Source of the DNA: Flavobacterium sp. 140616W15
GTDB taxonomy: Bacteria; Bacteroidota; Bacteroidia; Flavobacteriales; Flavobacteriaceae
Direction: 5' to 3'
NCBI RefSeq assembly: GCF_003668995.1
Contig: NZ_CP033068.1
Coordinates: 3,782,001-3,846,000 of the forward strand
DNA length: 64,000 nucleotides
Under the pieces are notes generated by a model. The model was not told where the DNA came from, ran no database searches, and saw only the letters and a program-made list of their open reading frames with translations. Position numbers and translations under genes: made by a program. This document shows, in pieces, positions 1 through 9,263 of the stretch (positions are counted from its first letter, which is position 1; every line of letters begins with the position of its first letter).

Positions 1-127
1 TGCGGAGAAATTTACCGTAACACTAAAATTAAATAACATTACAAACGAAGAAATTTACGATGGTTGGTCAACCATTCATCCAAAAGATCCTAGAACTTTT
101 GCAGCAAGTTTCTCATATAGATTCTAA
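1..127 (+). CDS. TonB-dependent siderophore receptor, C-terminal end (partial)
   Basis: Only the last 42 codons lie in the window, read in the frame starting at base 2 and ending with TAA at 125-127. The visible C-terminus ends DPRTFAASFSYRF, the aromatic last-strand signature of outer-membrane beta-barrels and typical of the FhuA/FecA-like TonB-dependent siderophore receptors. The two small membrane proteins and two PepSY proteins that follow are the usual companions of such receptors, so iron-siderophore uptake across the outer membrane is the likely role. The substrate cannot be told from this fragment. Confidence 0.75.
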   Translation, partial: AEKFTVTLKLNNITNEEIYDGWSTIHPKDPRTFAASFSYRF

Positions 128-135
128 TAAAAAAC

Positions 136-176
136 AAGGCATCTTTCTAATATTACATTAGAGAGATGCTCTTTTT
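136..176 (+). terminator. Rho-independent terminator after the receptor gene
   Basis: A 13-bp stem (139-151 with 157-169, one mismatch) with a short loop is followed by a T-rich run. It sits directly after the receptor stop, so the downstream membrane genes may be transcribed at a lower level by read-through. Confidence 0.7.
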
Positions 177-188
177 AATTATATAATT

Positions 189-521
189 ATGATAACCATA
201 GCCAGCCTTTTTGTTTTTATTTCATTTTATACTTTATACTACACATCTAAAAGAGCAGTACTATCTTATGATTTTAGTTTTCAAAAATGGATGCAAAGAA
301 ATCCAAGACAAACAAAAATCACAGGCCTATGTTTACTTCTTTTTGCCTATTTATTATGGTTGCTTACCGCCTCTTTGGGCTCAGCAACTTTATTCTTTTT
401 TATTCAGTTAATGACAATTAGTAGCTTGGTTATCCTATTGACTCCATTAAAAGTCATTAATCTCAAAGGCGTAATTATTCTATTTGCACTATCTGGACTA
501 TTAGAATTTTACTATTACTAA
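189..521 (+). CDS. Small membrane protein, DUF3325-like
   Basis: The 110-residue product has about four hydrophobic segments (roughly residues 1-20, 42-62, 64-84 and 90-108) and a basic loop around residues 35-45. Size, topology and position beside a siderophore receptor and a PepSY protein match DUF3325, a family of unknown function found in iron-uptake clusters. It belongs to a tight run with the next two genes (27-bp and 3-bp gaps). The family assignment rests on context and general pattern rather than on a catalytic motif, and no enzymatic function should be assumed. Confidence 0.6.
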   Translation: MITIASLFVFISFYTLYYTSKRAVLSYDFSFQKWMQRNPRQTKITGLCLLLFAYLLWLLTASLGSATLFFFIQLMTISSLVILLTPLKVINLKGVIILFALSGLLEFYYY

Positions 522-547
522 ACCAACTTTTTGTTAATCCAAAAAAC

Positions 548-850
548 ATGCCTGCAAACCCAAAATATTTAACCCAATCCATATGGCAGCGTATTGCCAA
601 AATAACAGCCGCTATACTTGGTGGTTATTTAGTATCAGTAAGTTTTCATCTTGCGTTAGCTTCATGGATTAGCCATGTCAACGTGATCATAACAATGGCT
701 TTTAGCGGATTCATACTTTGGGTTGTTTTGATGATTGTTGCTTTCTTGGCAAAAAGTGGATGGAAAATCTGGGGTATTTATTTATTACTGACCTTGATTT
801 TTTGTAGCATTATATATCTTGGCCAAATCTATAACCCTATTACTGGATAA
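548..850 (+). CDS. Small membrane protein, DUF3649-like (iron uptake)
   Basis: The 100-residue product has three hydrophobic stretches (about residues 18-38, 44-66 and 74-94). The N-terminal pattern with IAKITAAILGGYLVS resembles DUF3649 iron-uptake-associated proteins, which are usually encoded between a TonB-dependent siderophore receptor and a PepSY protein, exactly as here. The stop lies 3 bp before the next ATG, indicating translational coupling. It is probably an inner membrane protein that helps iron release or transport, but its mechanism is not known for the family. Confidence 0.6.
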   Translation: MPANPKYLTQSIWQRIAKITAAILGGYLVSVSFHLALASWISHVNVIITMAFSGFILWVVLMIVAFLAKSGWKIWGIYLLLTLIFCSIIYLGQIYNPITG

Positions 851-853
851 TTT

Positions 854-2410
854 ATGAATAACAGGAACTATAATATCTATTTTCATACACATACCGTAAG
901 TGGTATCGTAATAAGTGTTGTGTTATTTGTCATTTTCTTTGCTGGATCTTTTTCGTTTTTTAGAGATGAAATCATCAATTGGGAACGAAGTGAATCTGTA
1001 GCAATAACAAAGAATATTCAACTAGATTACGATAAAGCACTAAACAATTTAGATAAGGAATATACTTTACACGGTAGAAATATTTCTATATCTAAAACAA
1101 GTGCAGAAAGAAGAGTAAATATTTACCTTGAGGGAACCAAAGATTCTTTGGCAGTAGCCAAATTAAAAGAAGGCTCTTTTTTTTATTTAGACACTAAAAA
1201 CTTCAAAACCCACACCTATGAAAACTCCTATTCCTTAGGTGAGTTTTTATACAGACTCCATTTCCTAGCCCAAGTTCGTTATCCTATAGGATATTATCTT
1301 TCAGGATTTGTAGCATTGTTTTTTCTATTTGCAATCGTAACAGGTATTCTATTACATTGGAATAAAATAGTTTCCAACTTTTATATTTTTAGACCAAAAG
1401 AAAAACTAAAAACATTGTGGACTGATGCTCATACCTCATTAGGAATGATTGGCCTGCCTTTTCAGTTTGTATATGCCGTTACAGGAGCATTCTTCATGAT
1501 TAAACTGTTGATTGTTGCACCAAGTGTGATGGCACTTTATAAAGGTGATCAGGATAAATTGTACAAGGATCTAGAATATAATGATCCCGAATATAAGTTT
1601 GATAATAAAAAATTAGCCAATCCATTTAGCATTGACAAATTAGTAGCTAAAACAAAAAGCAATTGGAATGATTTTGAGATTACTCGTGTTTATATTCAAA
1701 ATTACGGTGATACCAATATGCATGTTTTGGTAGAAGGCGAAATGAAGTATGACAAAAAATTCACTGGAATCGGTAAAGTAATTTATAAAGTTGCCAATGG
1801 TAGCATCGTTGCAAAAAAAGACCCAATTACAGAAACCACTTATCTCGATGGAGTAAAAAATGTTTTGTACCGAATACATTTTGGAGATTATGGAGGATAT
1901 GCTCTCAAAATAGTAAGTTTTGTACTTGGCATAATTACTTGTTTTGTAATAATATCAGGAGTTATGATTTGGCTAGTAGCCAGAGATAAGAAAAATATGC
2001 CCGAAAAAAAGCGTCGTTTTAACGAAACTGTTGTACGCATCTATCTAGCAATTTGTTTAAGCATGTACCCTATAACCGCATTGGCATTTATAGCTACCAA
2101 GGTATTTCATCCTTTAGGACAATCAAACATCTATAGTGTCTACTTTATAGGTTGGTTAGTATTGACAGTGTTTTTTATCCTAAAAAAAGACAATGCATTT
2201 ACAAATAAATTCAGTCTGCTTTCCGGAAGTATTTTAGGGTTTCTTATTCCTGTTGCTAACGGAATTTGCACAGGCAATTGGTTCTGGAAAACATTTACGC
2301 AAAATCAAATCCAGATATTCTTTATTGATGTATTTTGGATCATTCTTGCTTCAATTACATTATATATCTCATTTCATTTAAACAAAAAAGAGAAACAAGC
2401 AATATCATAA
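854..2410 (+). CDS. PepSY-associated transmembrane protein, iron uptake cluster
   Basis: The 518-residue inner membrane protein has an N-terminal TM helix (about 13-36), a large periplasmic part of PepSY type, further helices near 150-168, 195-225 and 355-380, and four more at the C-terminus (about 395-510). The opening pattern with a histidine pair before the first helix, then FFRDEI, is typical of the PepSY_TM family, members of which act as haem-containing siderophore-iron reductases in Gram-negatives. Clustering with the receptor and the two small proteins supports a role in reducing or releasing iron from an imported siderophore. Reductase activity is inferred. Confidence 0.75.
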   Translation: MNNRNYNIYFHTHTVSGIVISVVLFVIFFAGSFSFFRDEIINWERSESVAITKNIQLDYDKALNNLDKEYTLHGRNISISKTSAERRVNIYLEGTKDSLAVAKLKEGSFFYLDTKNFKTHTYENSYSLGEFLYRLHFLAQVRYPIGYYLSGFVALFFLFAIVTGILLHWNKIVSNFYIFRPKEKLKTLWTDAHTSLGMIGLPFQFVYAVTGAFFMIKLLIVAPSVMALYKGDQDKLYKDLEYNDPEYKFDNKKLANPFSIDKLVAKTKSNWNDFEITRVYIQNYGDTNMHVLVEGEMKYDKKFTGIGKVIYKVANGSIVAKKDPITETTYLDGVKNVLYRIHFGDYGGYALKIVSFVLGIITCFVIISGVMIWLVARDKKNMPEKKRRFNETVVRIYLAICLSMYPITALAFIATKVFHPLGQSNIYSVYFIGWLVLTVFFILKKDNAFTNKFSLLSGSILGFLIPVANGICTGNWFWKTFTQNQIQIFFIDVFWIILASITLYISFHLNKKEKQAIS

Positions 2411-2522
2411 ATCCATCTAAAATAAATGGACATAATTTGTGGGTTAGACATTTAGAATCTAATTTTGCCTCTTGCAACAATTCTAAATAAAGATAGAACG
2501 CTATCATACTGCAAATTAACAT

Positions 2523-3635
2523 ATGGGTTTAAAAAAACAAATACGATTTATACACAAATGGCTCGGGTTAACTTCCGGGCTTATTGTGTTTATAATAAGC
2601 ATTACAGGTTGCATTTTTTGTTTCCACGATGAGATAAAAGATATTACCCGCAAAGAATGGCGCTTAGTAGAACCTCAAGACAAACCATTCATACTACCTT
2701 CTGTTTTACAACAAAAAGCTAAAGAAATTCTTCCGAACAATAAATCGAGTATGATTTCCTTTTACGGAAAAAACCGTTCTGCTATTGTCTATACTTATTC
2801 CGACACTGATAACTTATATCTTTATTTTAATCCCTATACCGGAGAATATCTAAAAACAGAAAATCCCGAAACTGACTTTTTTCTCATTGTCGAACACATC
2901 CATTTGTATTTGCTTCTACCCGATTATATAGGTAAGCATATCATCGGTGGTGCAACTATTATTTTTATACTTCTTTTAATCACAGGAATCATACAATGGT
3001 GGCCTAAGCGCAAAAGCGACATTAAACGCAGCTTAAGTGTAAAATGGTCGGCCAAATGGCGTCGTGTGAATTATGACTGGCATAAAACTTCTGGGTTTTA
3101 CATCTCAATAATCATTGCAATAATTGCCATAACTGGTTTAACCTTTACTTACGAATGGGTTGGCGATGGAATATACAAAACCTTCAACTTTGGCGGTGAT
3201 AAGGCTCTAGAAACAAAAGCTCCAATAGTAGACCCCACAAAGTTTGATTACAATACAACTGCAGCAATAGATCGTGCTTTGGTACAGACCATGATAAAAA
3301 ACCCTAAATCCGAAATGTTTTATGTAACAACTCCACAACAAAAAGGAGATGCTATAAATACAGGTGCATACCCTCATTCGTTACGATACGACCATCAAAG
3401 CAATTATTACTTTCATCCCTATGATGGCGAATTAATTCAGAGCGATCCTTTTGAAGAAAAGAGTTTAGGCTTACAAGTTGTTGAAATGAATTATGGAATT
3501 CATACGGGACAAATTCTAGATTTGCCAGGAAAGATAATTGCTTTTATAGCTAGTCTAATAGCCGCAAGCTTACCTGTAACAGGATTTATGATTTGGTATG
3601 GAAGAAATAAAAAAGGTAAATCTTCAAAAAAATAA
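2523..3635 (+). CDS. PepSY-associated transmembrane protein (FoxB/FegB-like)
   Basis: The 370-residue protein has the canonical four-helix PepSY_TM layout: helices near residues 15-36, 140-158, 195-218 and 340-360, with periplasmic PepSY segments between them. Histidines precede helix 1 (FIHKWLG) and recur near helix 3 (DWHKTSGF) and helix 4 (MNYGIHTG), the pattern expected for membrane haem ligands in siderophore reductases. It is a second, shorter PepSY protein in the same cluster, 112 bp downstream of the first. It probably acts in iron release from siderophores at the inner membrane; the exact substrate is unknown. Confidence 0.75.
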   Translation: MGLKKQIRFIHKWLGLTSGLIVFIISITGCIFCFHDEIKDITRKEWRLVEPQDKPFILPSVLQQKAKEILPNNKSSMISFYGKNRSAIVYTYSDTDNLYLYFNPYTGEYLKTENPETDFFLIVEHIHLYLLLPDYIGKHIIGGATIIFILLLITGIIQWWPKRKSDIKRSLSVKWSAKWRRVNYDWHKTSGFYISIIIAIIAITGLTFTYEWVGDGIYKTFNFGGDKALETKAPIVDPTKFDYNTTAAIDRALVQTMIKNPKSEMFYVTTPQQKGDAINTGAYPHSLRYDHQSNYYFHPYDGELIQSDPFEEKSLGLQVVEMNYGIHTGQILDLPGKIIAFIASLIAASLPVTGFMIWYGRNKKGKSSKK

Positions 3636-3639
3636 GCAC

Positions 3640-3677
3640 AAAAAAAAGGTTGCTCACATGTGAACAACCTTTTTTGG
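3640..3677. terminator. Bidirectional terminator between convergent genes
   Basis: The stem AAAGGTTG / CAACCTTT encloses the palindrome TCACATGTGA. A-tract and T-tract on either side let it serve both the PepSY gene on the plus strand and the convergent gene on the minus strand. Confidence 0.8.
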
Positions 3678-3691
3678 TTTTATAATTAGTC

Positions 3692-4039
3692 TTAGTTTCT
3701 GTTTGCAAGTGCATCTTGTTTCCAGTTTTTCACAGAAGCCACACGACTGTCAGAATAATCTACCTCACTAAGATTCGATCCATTCCAGAAAAACCATTTA
3801 CCTGTTTTTTCTCCATTCGCATATAACCCTGTAGATTTTTTATTTCCATTTTCATCAAATGCAACCCAGACACCATCTAATTTACCGTCTTTAAAAAAAC
3901 CTTCTTGTTGAACTTTACCATTGTCATAATAGTAAGTAGCTTTTACTTTATGTCCAACAGCTTCTAAAACTGGTTTAGTTTCTTGTGCAACTAAAATTCC
4001 AGAGAACAATATTGCAACTAAAATCACACACTTTTTCAT
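3692..4039 (-). CDS. Secreted YwqK/MORN-type repeat protein
   Basis: Starting at the internal ATG at 4037-4039 gives a 115-residue protein with a clean signal peptide (MKKCVILVAILFSGILVAQ). The longer frame up to 4075 would bury that signal behind 12 polar residues, so the internal start is preferred. The mature part carries repeated G-x-W/F and NGKxxxxG motifs (DNGKVQQEGFFKDGKLDG, ENGNKKSTGLYANGEKTG, KWFFWNG) typical of MORN_2/YwqK antitoxin-like repeats. In Bacteroidetes such proteins are common, exported and uncharacterised, and no toxin gene lies beside this one. The repeat assignment is firm; function is not. Confidence 0.7.
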   Translation of the reverse strand: MKKCVILVAILFSGILVAQETKPVLEAVGHKVKATYYYDNGKVQQEGFFKDGKLDGVWVAFDENGNKKSTGLYANGEKTGKWFFWNGSNLSEVDYSDSRVASVKNWKQDALANRN

Positions 4040-4215
4040 ATCTTTAGTTATTAATGTTTTAAAATCTATAAACAAATATAACTAATACTTTACATTAAAA
4101 AAACTTTTACTTAACAATTTGGTAACATTGAAGAAAAGCTTAACATTGGAAATTGAAAGTGTGTCTAAAATCAATACCATTCAATGTATCAATACATTAC
4201 AAATTAATACGATTT

Positions 4216-5208
4216 TTAATTCAATAATTTATCAAGAGTAACATGTAAATCTGGCGACGAAGGTCTCGGAGCATCGGCACTAACAATATTTCCTGCTGGA
4301 TCAATCAGGATAAATCTAGGAATTCCTGTTACCCCATAACTAACTACAAAATCAGATTCCCAATCCTTGTCAGCGAATAGTTGAACTCCTCCTAAGTTTT
4401 TATCACTTACAAACTTTTTCCATTTTTCGTAATCTTTAAGTTTATCAATTGATACACTTACAAATTCGATATTTTTACCATGATACTTTTCTTCTGTTTT
4501 TTGCAAGAAAGGAATTTCGGCTCTACAAGGTGCGCACCAAGTTGCCCAAAGGTCGATATAAACATATTTCCCTATTAAGTCAGAAAGCTTGGTTTTACCT
4601 CCTTTATAGTTTTCAAAATCAAAATTTGGAGAAGCAGTACCATTTAATTTTTTCATTTTAGCCGTACTCTCATATGTTTTTTCAGCATAAAATTTAGACT
4701 TTTCCAATGATTTTTTTACTGACTCTTTAAATTCAGGATCAAAATCACCTTTTTCAATATTTTCTGCATCGGTTTTTATCTTTGCTCCCAAAAGGTTCGC
4801 AAACTCAACAGCTTCTTTAGCAAAAGCTTCTTCTTCAAATTTTTCATCTCTTAATGCCATCTGAGCTAAAAAATTACTTTCATTACTACCTTTTCCTTTG
4901 TAAACAATTGTCTCATCAAACTGCTTAGCATCCATTGTTAAGTTAATGTCAGATCCTGGTTTTAAGTAAAGACTAGATGCCTCAGTCCCATCTGTAAATT
5001 GGTAAAATCCTTTTGGCGCATCAAATGTTGCAACAAAAGTTTCTTTTTTATCAATTGGAATCACTTGCTTGAAATTATTAGCGCCTCTAATTACAAGAGT
5101 ATCGCTATTTCTATTATTGATTTTAGCAGTGAATTTAATTTTGCTTGCGTTGCCCTGTGCAAAAGTTACACCAACTGAAAACAACAGCAAAAAGGTTAAT
5201 TTTTTCAT
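4216..5208 (-). CDS. TlpA-like periplasmic thioredoxin, thiol-disulfide oxidoreductase
   Basis: The preferred start at 5206-5208 yields about 330 residues beginning with signal peptide MKKLTFLLLFSVGVTFAQ. Residues about 20-130 form a beta-rich DUF4369-like N-terminal domain. The C-terminal ~150 residues are a TlpA/ResA-like thioredoxin fold with the redox motif WCAPC in ATWCAPCRAEIPF and the cis-Pro region GIPRFILID. It is expected in the periplasm, maintaining or reducing disulfides, for example in cytochrome c maturation or oxidative stress. It is divergent from aspS with 141 bp between starts. The fold and CxxC are clear; the specific partner is unknown. Confidence 0.85.
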   Translation of the reverse strand: MKKLTFLLLFSVGVTFAQGNASKIKFTAKINNRNSDTLVIRGANNFKQVIPIDKKETFVATFDAPKGFYQFTDGTEASSLYLKPGSDINLTMDAKQFDETIVYKGKGSNESNFLAQMALRDEKFEEEAFAKEAVEFANLLGAKIKTDAENIEKGDFDPEFKESVKKSLEKSKFYAEKTYESTAKMKKLNGTASPNFDFENYKGGKTKLSDLIGKYVYIDLWATWCAPCRAEIPFLQKTEEKYHGKNIEFVSVSIDKLKDYEKWKKFVSDKNLGGVQLFADKDWESDFVVSYGVTGIPRFILIDPAGNIVSADAPRPSSPDLHVTLDKLLN

Positions 5209-5323
5209 ATATATAATTTGTTTAGTTGAAGTAAAAATAAACATTTAAATAAACCAAAATAAAAAATAATTAAGAAGAACAGCATTAAACATTAGAAAAC
5301 TAGACTTATTTAATTTTTGTGTT

Positions 5324-5331
5324 TACTTTTG
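5324..5331 (+). promoter_or_regulatory. -7 element of the aspS promoter
   Basis: TACTTTTG matches the Bacteroidetes -7 consensus TAnnTTTG and ends 18 bp before the aspS ATG at 5350. No clear TTG is seen at the optimal -33 spacing. Confidence 0.5.
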
Positions 5332-5349
5332 CAATCTAAAATTTGGATC

Positions 5350-7107
5350 ATGTATAGAAGTCATAATTGTGGCGAATTAAACGCCTCACACATTAATACA
5401 GAAGTTACACTAGCGGGCTGGGTTCAGAAATCGCGTGATAAGGGATTTATGAATTGGGTTGATTTACGCGACCGTTATGGAATCACACAACTTATTTTTG
5501 ACGAAAGTCGTACTGATAAAACCGTTTTTGAAGCAGCAAAAACACTGGGAAGAGAATTTGTTATTCAAGTTAAAGGGATTGTTATTGAACGTGAGGACAA
5601 GAACAAAAACAAAAATATGATTACAGGTGACATAGAAATTCTTGTTACCGAATTAACGATCTTAAACGCTGCATTAACGCCTCCTTTTACAATAGAAGAT
5701 GAAACTGATGGTGGAGAAGATATCAGAATGAAATATCGTTACCTTGATATTCGTCGTAATCCAGTAAAAAACAGTTTGCTTTTCCGTCATAAAGTGGCAA
5801 TGGAAGTTCGTAAATATTTATCTGATTTGGATTTTTGCGAAGTTGAGACTCCATACCTAATAAAATCAACTCCAGAAGGAGCAAGAGATTTCGTTGTACC
5901 AAGCCGTATGAATGAAGGACAATTCTATGCTTTACCACAATCACCACAAACTTTTAAGCAATTATTGATGGTGGGTGGAATGGATAAATACTTCCAGATT
6001 GTAAAATGTTTCCGTGACGAAGATTTACGTGCAGACCGTCAGCCAGAGTTTACACAAATCGATTGCGAAATGGCATTCGTAGAACAAGAAGACATTTTAA
6101 ATGTTTTTGAAGGATTGACAAGACATTTACTTAAAGAAATAAAAGGCATTGAAGTAGATAAATTCCCAAGAATTACTTACGACTATGCTATGAAAACATA
6201 CGGAAATGACAAACCGGACATTCGTTTCGGAATGGAGTTTGGAGAATTAAACGAATTTGCACAACATAAAGAGTTCCCAGTATTTAATGCTGCCGAATTA
6301 GTGGTTGGTATTGCAGTTCCTGGAGCAGGAAATTATACTCGTAAAGAAATTGACGGATTAATTGACTGGGTAAAGCGTCCACAAGTAGGAGCATCAGGAA
6401 TGGTGTATGCTAAATGCAATGACGACGGAACTTACAAATCATCTGTAGATAAATTCTATGACCAAGAAGACTTAACTAATTGGGCAAAAGCTACAGGAGC
6501 TAAACCTGGCGATATGATTTTTGTACTTTCGGGACCAGCTAATAAAACACGTGGTCAATTAAGTGCTTTACGTATGGAATTAGCAACTCGTTTAGGATTG
6601 CGTAAACCAGAAGAATTTGCACCGCTATGGGTAGTTGATTTTCCTTTATTAGAATTAGACGAAGAAACGGGTCGTTACCATGCAATGCACCACCCATTTA
6701 CATCGCCTAAACCAGAAGACATGCAGTTATTAGAAACTGAACCTGGAAAAGTTCGTGCTAATGCTTACGATATGGTCCTAAACGGTAATGAAATTGGTGG
6801 AGGGTCTATTCGTATTCACGATAAAGCAACACAACAATTAATGTTCAAATACCTTGGATTTACTGAAGATGAGGCAAAAGCACAATTCGGATTTTTGATG
6901 GATGCATTCCAATTTGGGGCTCCACCACACGGAGGATTGGCTTTCGGATTAGACAGATTAGTAGCCATACTAGGTGGACAAGAGACAATTAGAGATTTTA
7001 TCGCATTCCCTAAAAACAATTCGGGTCGTGATGTAATGATTGATGCTCCTGCTGCAATAGATGCTTTACAATTAAAGGAATTACACATCAAAATTGACGC
7101 AATATAA
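5350..7107 (+). CDS. aspS: Aspartyl-tRNA synthetase
   Basis: This class II aminoacyl-tRNA synthetase charges tRNA-Asp in the cytoplasm. Starting at ATG 5350 ([10 protein letters not shown]) gives 585 residues, the normal bacterial length; an upstream in-frame ATG would overlap the promoter. The N-terminal OB-fold anticodon domain (about 1-110) is followed by the catalytic core with motif 2 [16 protein letters not shown] (about 221-236), the bacterial GAD insertion (about 290-420) and motif 3 GLAFGLDR (about 530). An intact stop follows the C-terminal IDAI. The gene appears monocistronic, followed by a spacer with the cold-shock promoter. Confidence 0.97.
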   Translation: MYRSHNCGELNASHINTEVTLAGWVQKSRDKGFMNWVDLRDRYGITQLIFDESRTDKTVFEAAKTLGREFVIQVKGIVIEREDKNKNKNMITGDIEILVTELTILNAALTPPFTIEDETDGGEDIRMKYRYLDIRRNPVKNSLLFRHKVAMEVRKYLSDLDFCEVETPYLIKSTPEGARDFVVPSRMNEGQFYALPQSPQTFKQLLMVGGMDKYFQIVKCFRDEDLRADRQPEFTQIDCEMAFVEQEDILNVFEGLTRHLLKEIKGIEVDKFPRITYDYAMKTYGNDKPDIRFGMEFGELNEFAQHKEFPVFNAAELVVGIAVPGAGNYTRKEIDGLIDWVKRPQVGASGMVYAKCNDDGTYKSSVDKFYDQEDLTNWAKATGAKPGDMIFVLSGPANKTRGQLSALRMELATRLGLRKPEEFAPLWVVDFPLLELDEETGRYHAMHHPFTSPKPEDMQLLETEPGKVRANAYDMVLNGNEIGGGSIRIHDKATQQLMFKYLGFTEDEAKAQFGFLMDAFQFGAPPHGGLAFGLDRLVAILGGQETIRDFIAFPKNNSGRDVMIDAPAAIDALQLKELHIKIDAI

Positions 7108-7157
7108 CGAGCGAATACACTGTAAATCAATATTTTTTATAAAAAATTAACAGTTTG

Positions 7158-7190
7158 TTGCCTTTTGTATTATTTTATATCTTACATTTG
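7158..7190 (+). promoter_or_regulatory. Promoter of the cold-shock gene
   Basis: TACATTTG at 7183-7190 is a perfect -7 element. A TTG at 7158-7160 lies 22 bp upstream and is a possible -33 element. The transcript would have a leader of about 25 nt before ATG 7220. Confidence 0.6.
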
Positions 7191-7219
7191 CCTCATTATA
7201 AATTATTATTACTATTACA

Positions 7220-7414
7220 ATGCGTACAGGTACAGTTAAATTTTTCAATGAGTCTAAAGGTTACGGGTTCATTACAGACGAAGAAACAGGAAAAGACATT
7301 TTCGTTCATGCATCAGGAATCAACGCGGAAGAATTACGCGAAGGTGACAGAGTTAGCTACGAAGAAGAAGAAGGAAGAAAAGGTAAAGTTGCTGCTAAAG
7401 TTGCAGTAATCTAA
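7220..7414 (+). CDS. Cold-shock protein, CspA family
   Basis: The 64-residue single-domain OB-fold protein carries both nucleic-acid-binding motifs: RNP1 KGYGFI (about 14-19) and RNP2 IFVHAS (about 28-33). Length and the opening MRTGTVKFFNESKGYGF are typical of bacterial Csp RNA chaperones. It is cytoplasmic and expected to melt RNA structure during cold or growth transitions. The gene is monocistronic, with its own promoter and a strong terminator. Which csp paralogue this is cannot be said. Confidence 0.95.
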   Translation: MRTGTVKFFNESKGYGFITDEETGKDIFVHASGINAEELREGDRVSYEEEEGRKGKVAAKVAVI

Positions 7415-7457
7415 GCATAAAAATATAGCAATTTATTTTTTTTGCCACCGAATGCTT

Positions 7458-7494
7458 AAAAGCGTTTCGATTAATTTCGAAACGCTTTTTTTTT
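7458..7494 (+). terminator. Strong terminator after csp
   Basis: A 13-bp perfect stem (AAAAGCGTTTCGA with its complement), a 6-base loop and a run of T residues follow the cold-shock gene. Confidence 0.9.
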
Positions 7495-7597
7495 ACCTCT
7501 ATTTCTTAAAAAAATCATAAAATTTGAAATCTTATTTATAATCAATAAAAATTACACTATTACTACATTTCAAAACCTACTTAAATCATTTTTTAAC

Positions 7598-7628
7598 TTG
7601 TGATTTACATACTTGAAAGCTATCTTTG
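7598..7628 (+). promoter_or_regulatory. Promoter of the nuo operon
   Basis: TTG at 7598-7600 is followed after exactly 20 bp by TATCTTTG at 7621-7628, matching the Bacteroidetes primary sigma consensus at both elements. The start of nuoA lies 33 bp further on. Confidence 0.8.
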
Positions 7629-7661
7629 TGACTTATTTTTAAGCAAAAAAACCCTTAAATT

Positions 7662-8027
7662 ATGCATTCAGATCAAGTAAATTATATTCCAATTTTAATG
7701 CAGCTTATTTTGGCTGTTGGTTTTGTTGTAGGAACCATCATTATTTCTGGAAAATTAGGTCCAAAAAGAAATTCCGCAATTAAAGACAAAAACTTCGAAT
7801 GTGGTGTTGAATCTATTGGTAATGCTCGTATTCCATTTTCTGTAAAATATTTTTTAGTTGCTATTTTGTTTGTATTGTTCGACGTTGAGGTAATTTTTCT
7901 TTACCCATGGGCAGCAAACTTTAAAGAACTAGGTATTGAGGGAATGCTGAAAATGCTAGTGTTCATGTCGCTTCTTTTGGTAGGTTTTTTCTACATCATC
8001 AAGAAGAAAGCACTAGAGTGGGAATAA
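7662..8027 (+). CDS. nuoA: NADH-quinone oxidoreductase subunit A
   Basis: The 121-residue membrane subunit of complex I has three TM helices (about 8-30, 65-88 and 95-115) and the conserved loop with NFECGVES, which sits near the quinone-binding junction. The DVEVIFLYPWA segment in helix 2 is diagnostic. It is the first gene of the 14-gene nuo operon, directly behind the best promoter in the window. A 128-bp AT-rich spacer separates it from nuoB, longer than usual within an operon. Confidence 0.96.
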   Translation: MHSDQVNYIPILMQLILAVGFVVGTIIISGKLGPKRNSAIKDKNFECGVESIGNARIPFSVKYFLVAILFVLFDVEVIFLYPWAANFKELGIEGMLKMLVFMSLLLVGFFYIIKKKALEWE

Positions 8028-8155
8028 AAAGAGACTTTAAATTTTACAATTAAGATTTAAACGCCTCAAATTAATACAATTGATTTAAAAAAATTGATTT
8101 CAATTTTTACGATTTCAAAAATCTAAAAACAGAAATCAGAAATCTATAATAAAAA

Positions 8156-8704
8156 ATGAGCGATTCAAAGATAAACATGGCAACCCCGCCAGAAGGAGTC
8201 ACAGGAGAAGGTTTTTTTGCTACAAAACTTAACGATGTTGTAGGTTTAGCAAGAGCCAATTCATTATGGCCTTTACCATTTGCAACTTCTTGTTGTGGTA
8301 TCGAGTTCATGGCTACAATGGCTTCACATTATGACATAGCACGATTTGGTTCTGAGCGTGTGAGTTTTTCTCCTCGCCAAGCTGATATGTTATTAGTAAT
8401 GGGAACAATTTCTAAAAAGATGGGACCTATTTTACGTGAAGTTTACGAACAAATGGCTGAACCACGTTGGGTTATTGCTGTAGGTGCTTGTGCATCTTCA
8501 GGGGGTATTTTTGACACGTATTCAGTTCTTCAAGGAATTGACAAAATAATACCAGTAGATGTTTACGTTCCTGGTTGCCCACCTAGACCAGAACAGATCC
8601 TTGATGGCGTATTAAAACTACAAGAATTAGTAAAGAGCGAGTCTGTAAGAAGACGTAGCTCTCCTGAATACCAAGAATTATTGGCTTCATATAACATTCA
8701 ATAA
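8156..8704 (+). CDS. nuoB: NADH-quinone oxidoreductase subunit B
   Basis: The 182-residue subunit binds the terminal cluster N2 that passes electrons to quinone. Cysteine ligands are visible in [10 protein letters not shown] (about 44-45), GACASSGG (about 112) and VPGCPPRPE (about 142). Length is normal. A few extra N-terminal residues precede the conserved core. It is followed after 5 bp by nuoC, so the two are translationally close. Confidence 0.97.
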   Translation: MSDSKINMATPPEGVTGEGFFATKLNDVVGLARANSLWPLPFATSCCGIEFMATMASHYDIARFGSERVSFSPRQADMLLVMGTISKKMGPILREVYEQMAEPRWVIAVGACASSGGIFDTYSVLQGIDKIIPVDVYVPGCPPRPEQILDGVLKLQELVKSESVRRRSSPEYQELLASYNIQ

Positions 8705-8709
8705 ATAAA

Positions 8710-9231
8710 ATGGCTTTAGAGACAATAGAAATTCAAGATAAATTAATTGAAACATTTGGAGAAGATGTATTCAATTTCAATCAAGATAGAGACATTTTTT
8801 CATTAGAAGTTGCTTCTGATAAAATAACGGCTGTAATCCTTTTTTTGAAAAACGACCCAACATTGCGTTTTCAATTTTTAACTGATTTATGTGGTGTACA
8901 CTACCCAGATAATGAAGTTGACCGCCAATTTGCAATAGTATACCACTTGCACAACTGGTATGAAAACAAAAGAATTAAAATAAAAGCTTTTATCAATGGC
9001 GAAAAACCAGAGATAAAAACAATATCTAATATCTTCTTAAGTTCAAACTGGATGGAAAGAGAAACCTATGATTTTTACGGTGTAAACTTCATTGGACATC
9101 CACAATTGAAACGTATTTTAAATATGGATGAGATGATATCATTTCCGATGCGTAAAGAATTCCCTATGGAAGACAGCGGAAGAACAGATAAAGACGATAG
9201 GTTCTTTGGAAGAACAATCACAAATTGCTAA
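8710..9231 (+). CDS. nuoC: NADH-quinone oxidoreductase subunit C
   Basis: The 173-residue 30-kDa-type subunit of the peripheral arm is encoded separately from nuoD rather than as the NuoCD fusion of E. coli. The conserved segment WMERETYDFYGVNFIGHPQL (about 117-136) and the following arginine- and proline-rich FPMRKEFPMED are family signatures. It contains no redox centre and stabilises the NuoB-NuoD junction. Position between nuoB and nuoD is canonical. Confidence 0.95.
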   Translation: MALETIEIQDKLIETFGEDVFNFNQDRDIFSLEVASDKITAVILFLKNDPTLRFQFLTDLCGVHYPDNEVDRQFAIVYHLHNWYENKRIKIKAFINGEKPEIKTISNIFLSSNWMERETYDFYGVNFIGHPQLKRILNMDEMISFPMRKEFPMEDSGRTDKDDRFFGRTITNC

Positions 9232-9263
9232 GACAAAATCATATAATTTTTCACATTAAATAA

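Noticed and set aside
3692..4039. A toxin-antitoxin pair based on YwqK-type repeats
   Set aside because: No toxin gene adjoins it and the protein has a signal peptide, so the label would mislead.
4130..4215. Short palindrome AATGTA-TCAA-TACATT as a terminator of the thioredoxin gene
   Set aside because: The stem is only six AT-rich pairs without a T-run on the proper strand.
7155..7409. Frame overlapping the cold-shock gene in another phase
   Set aside because: It runs through the promoter and the csp coding sequence; the csp frame is clearly the real one.
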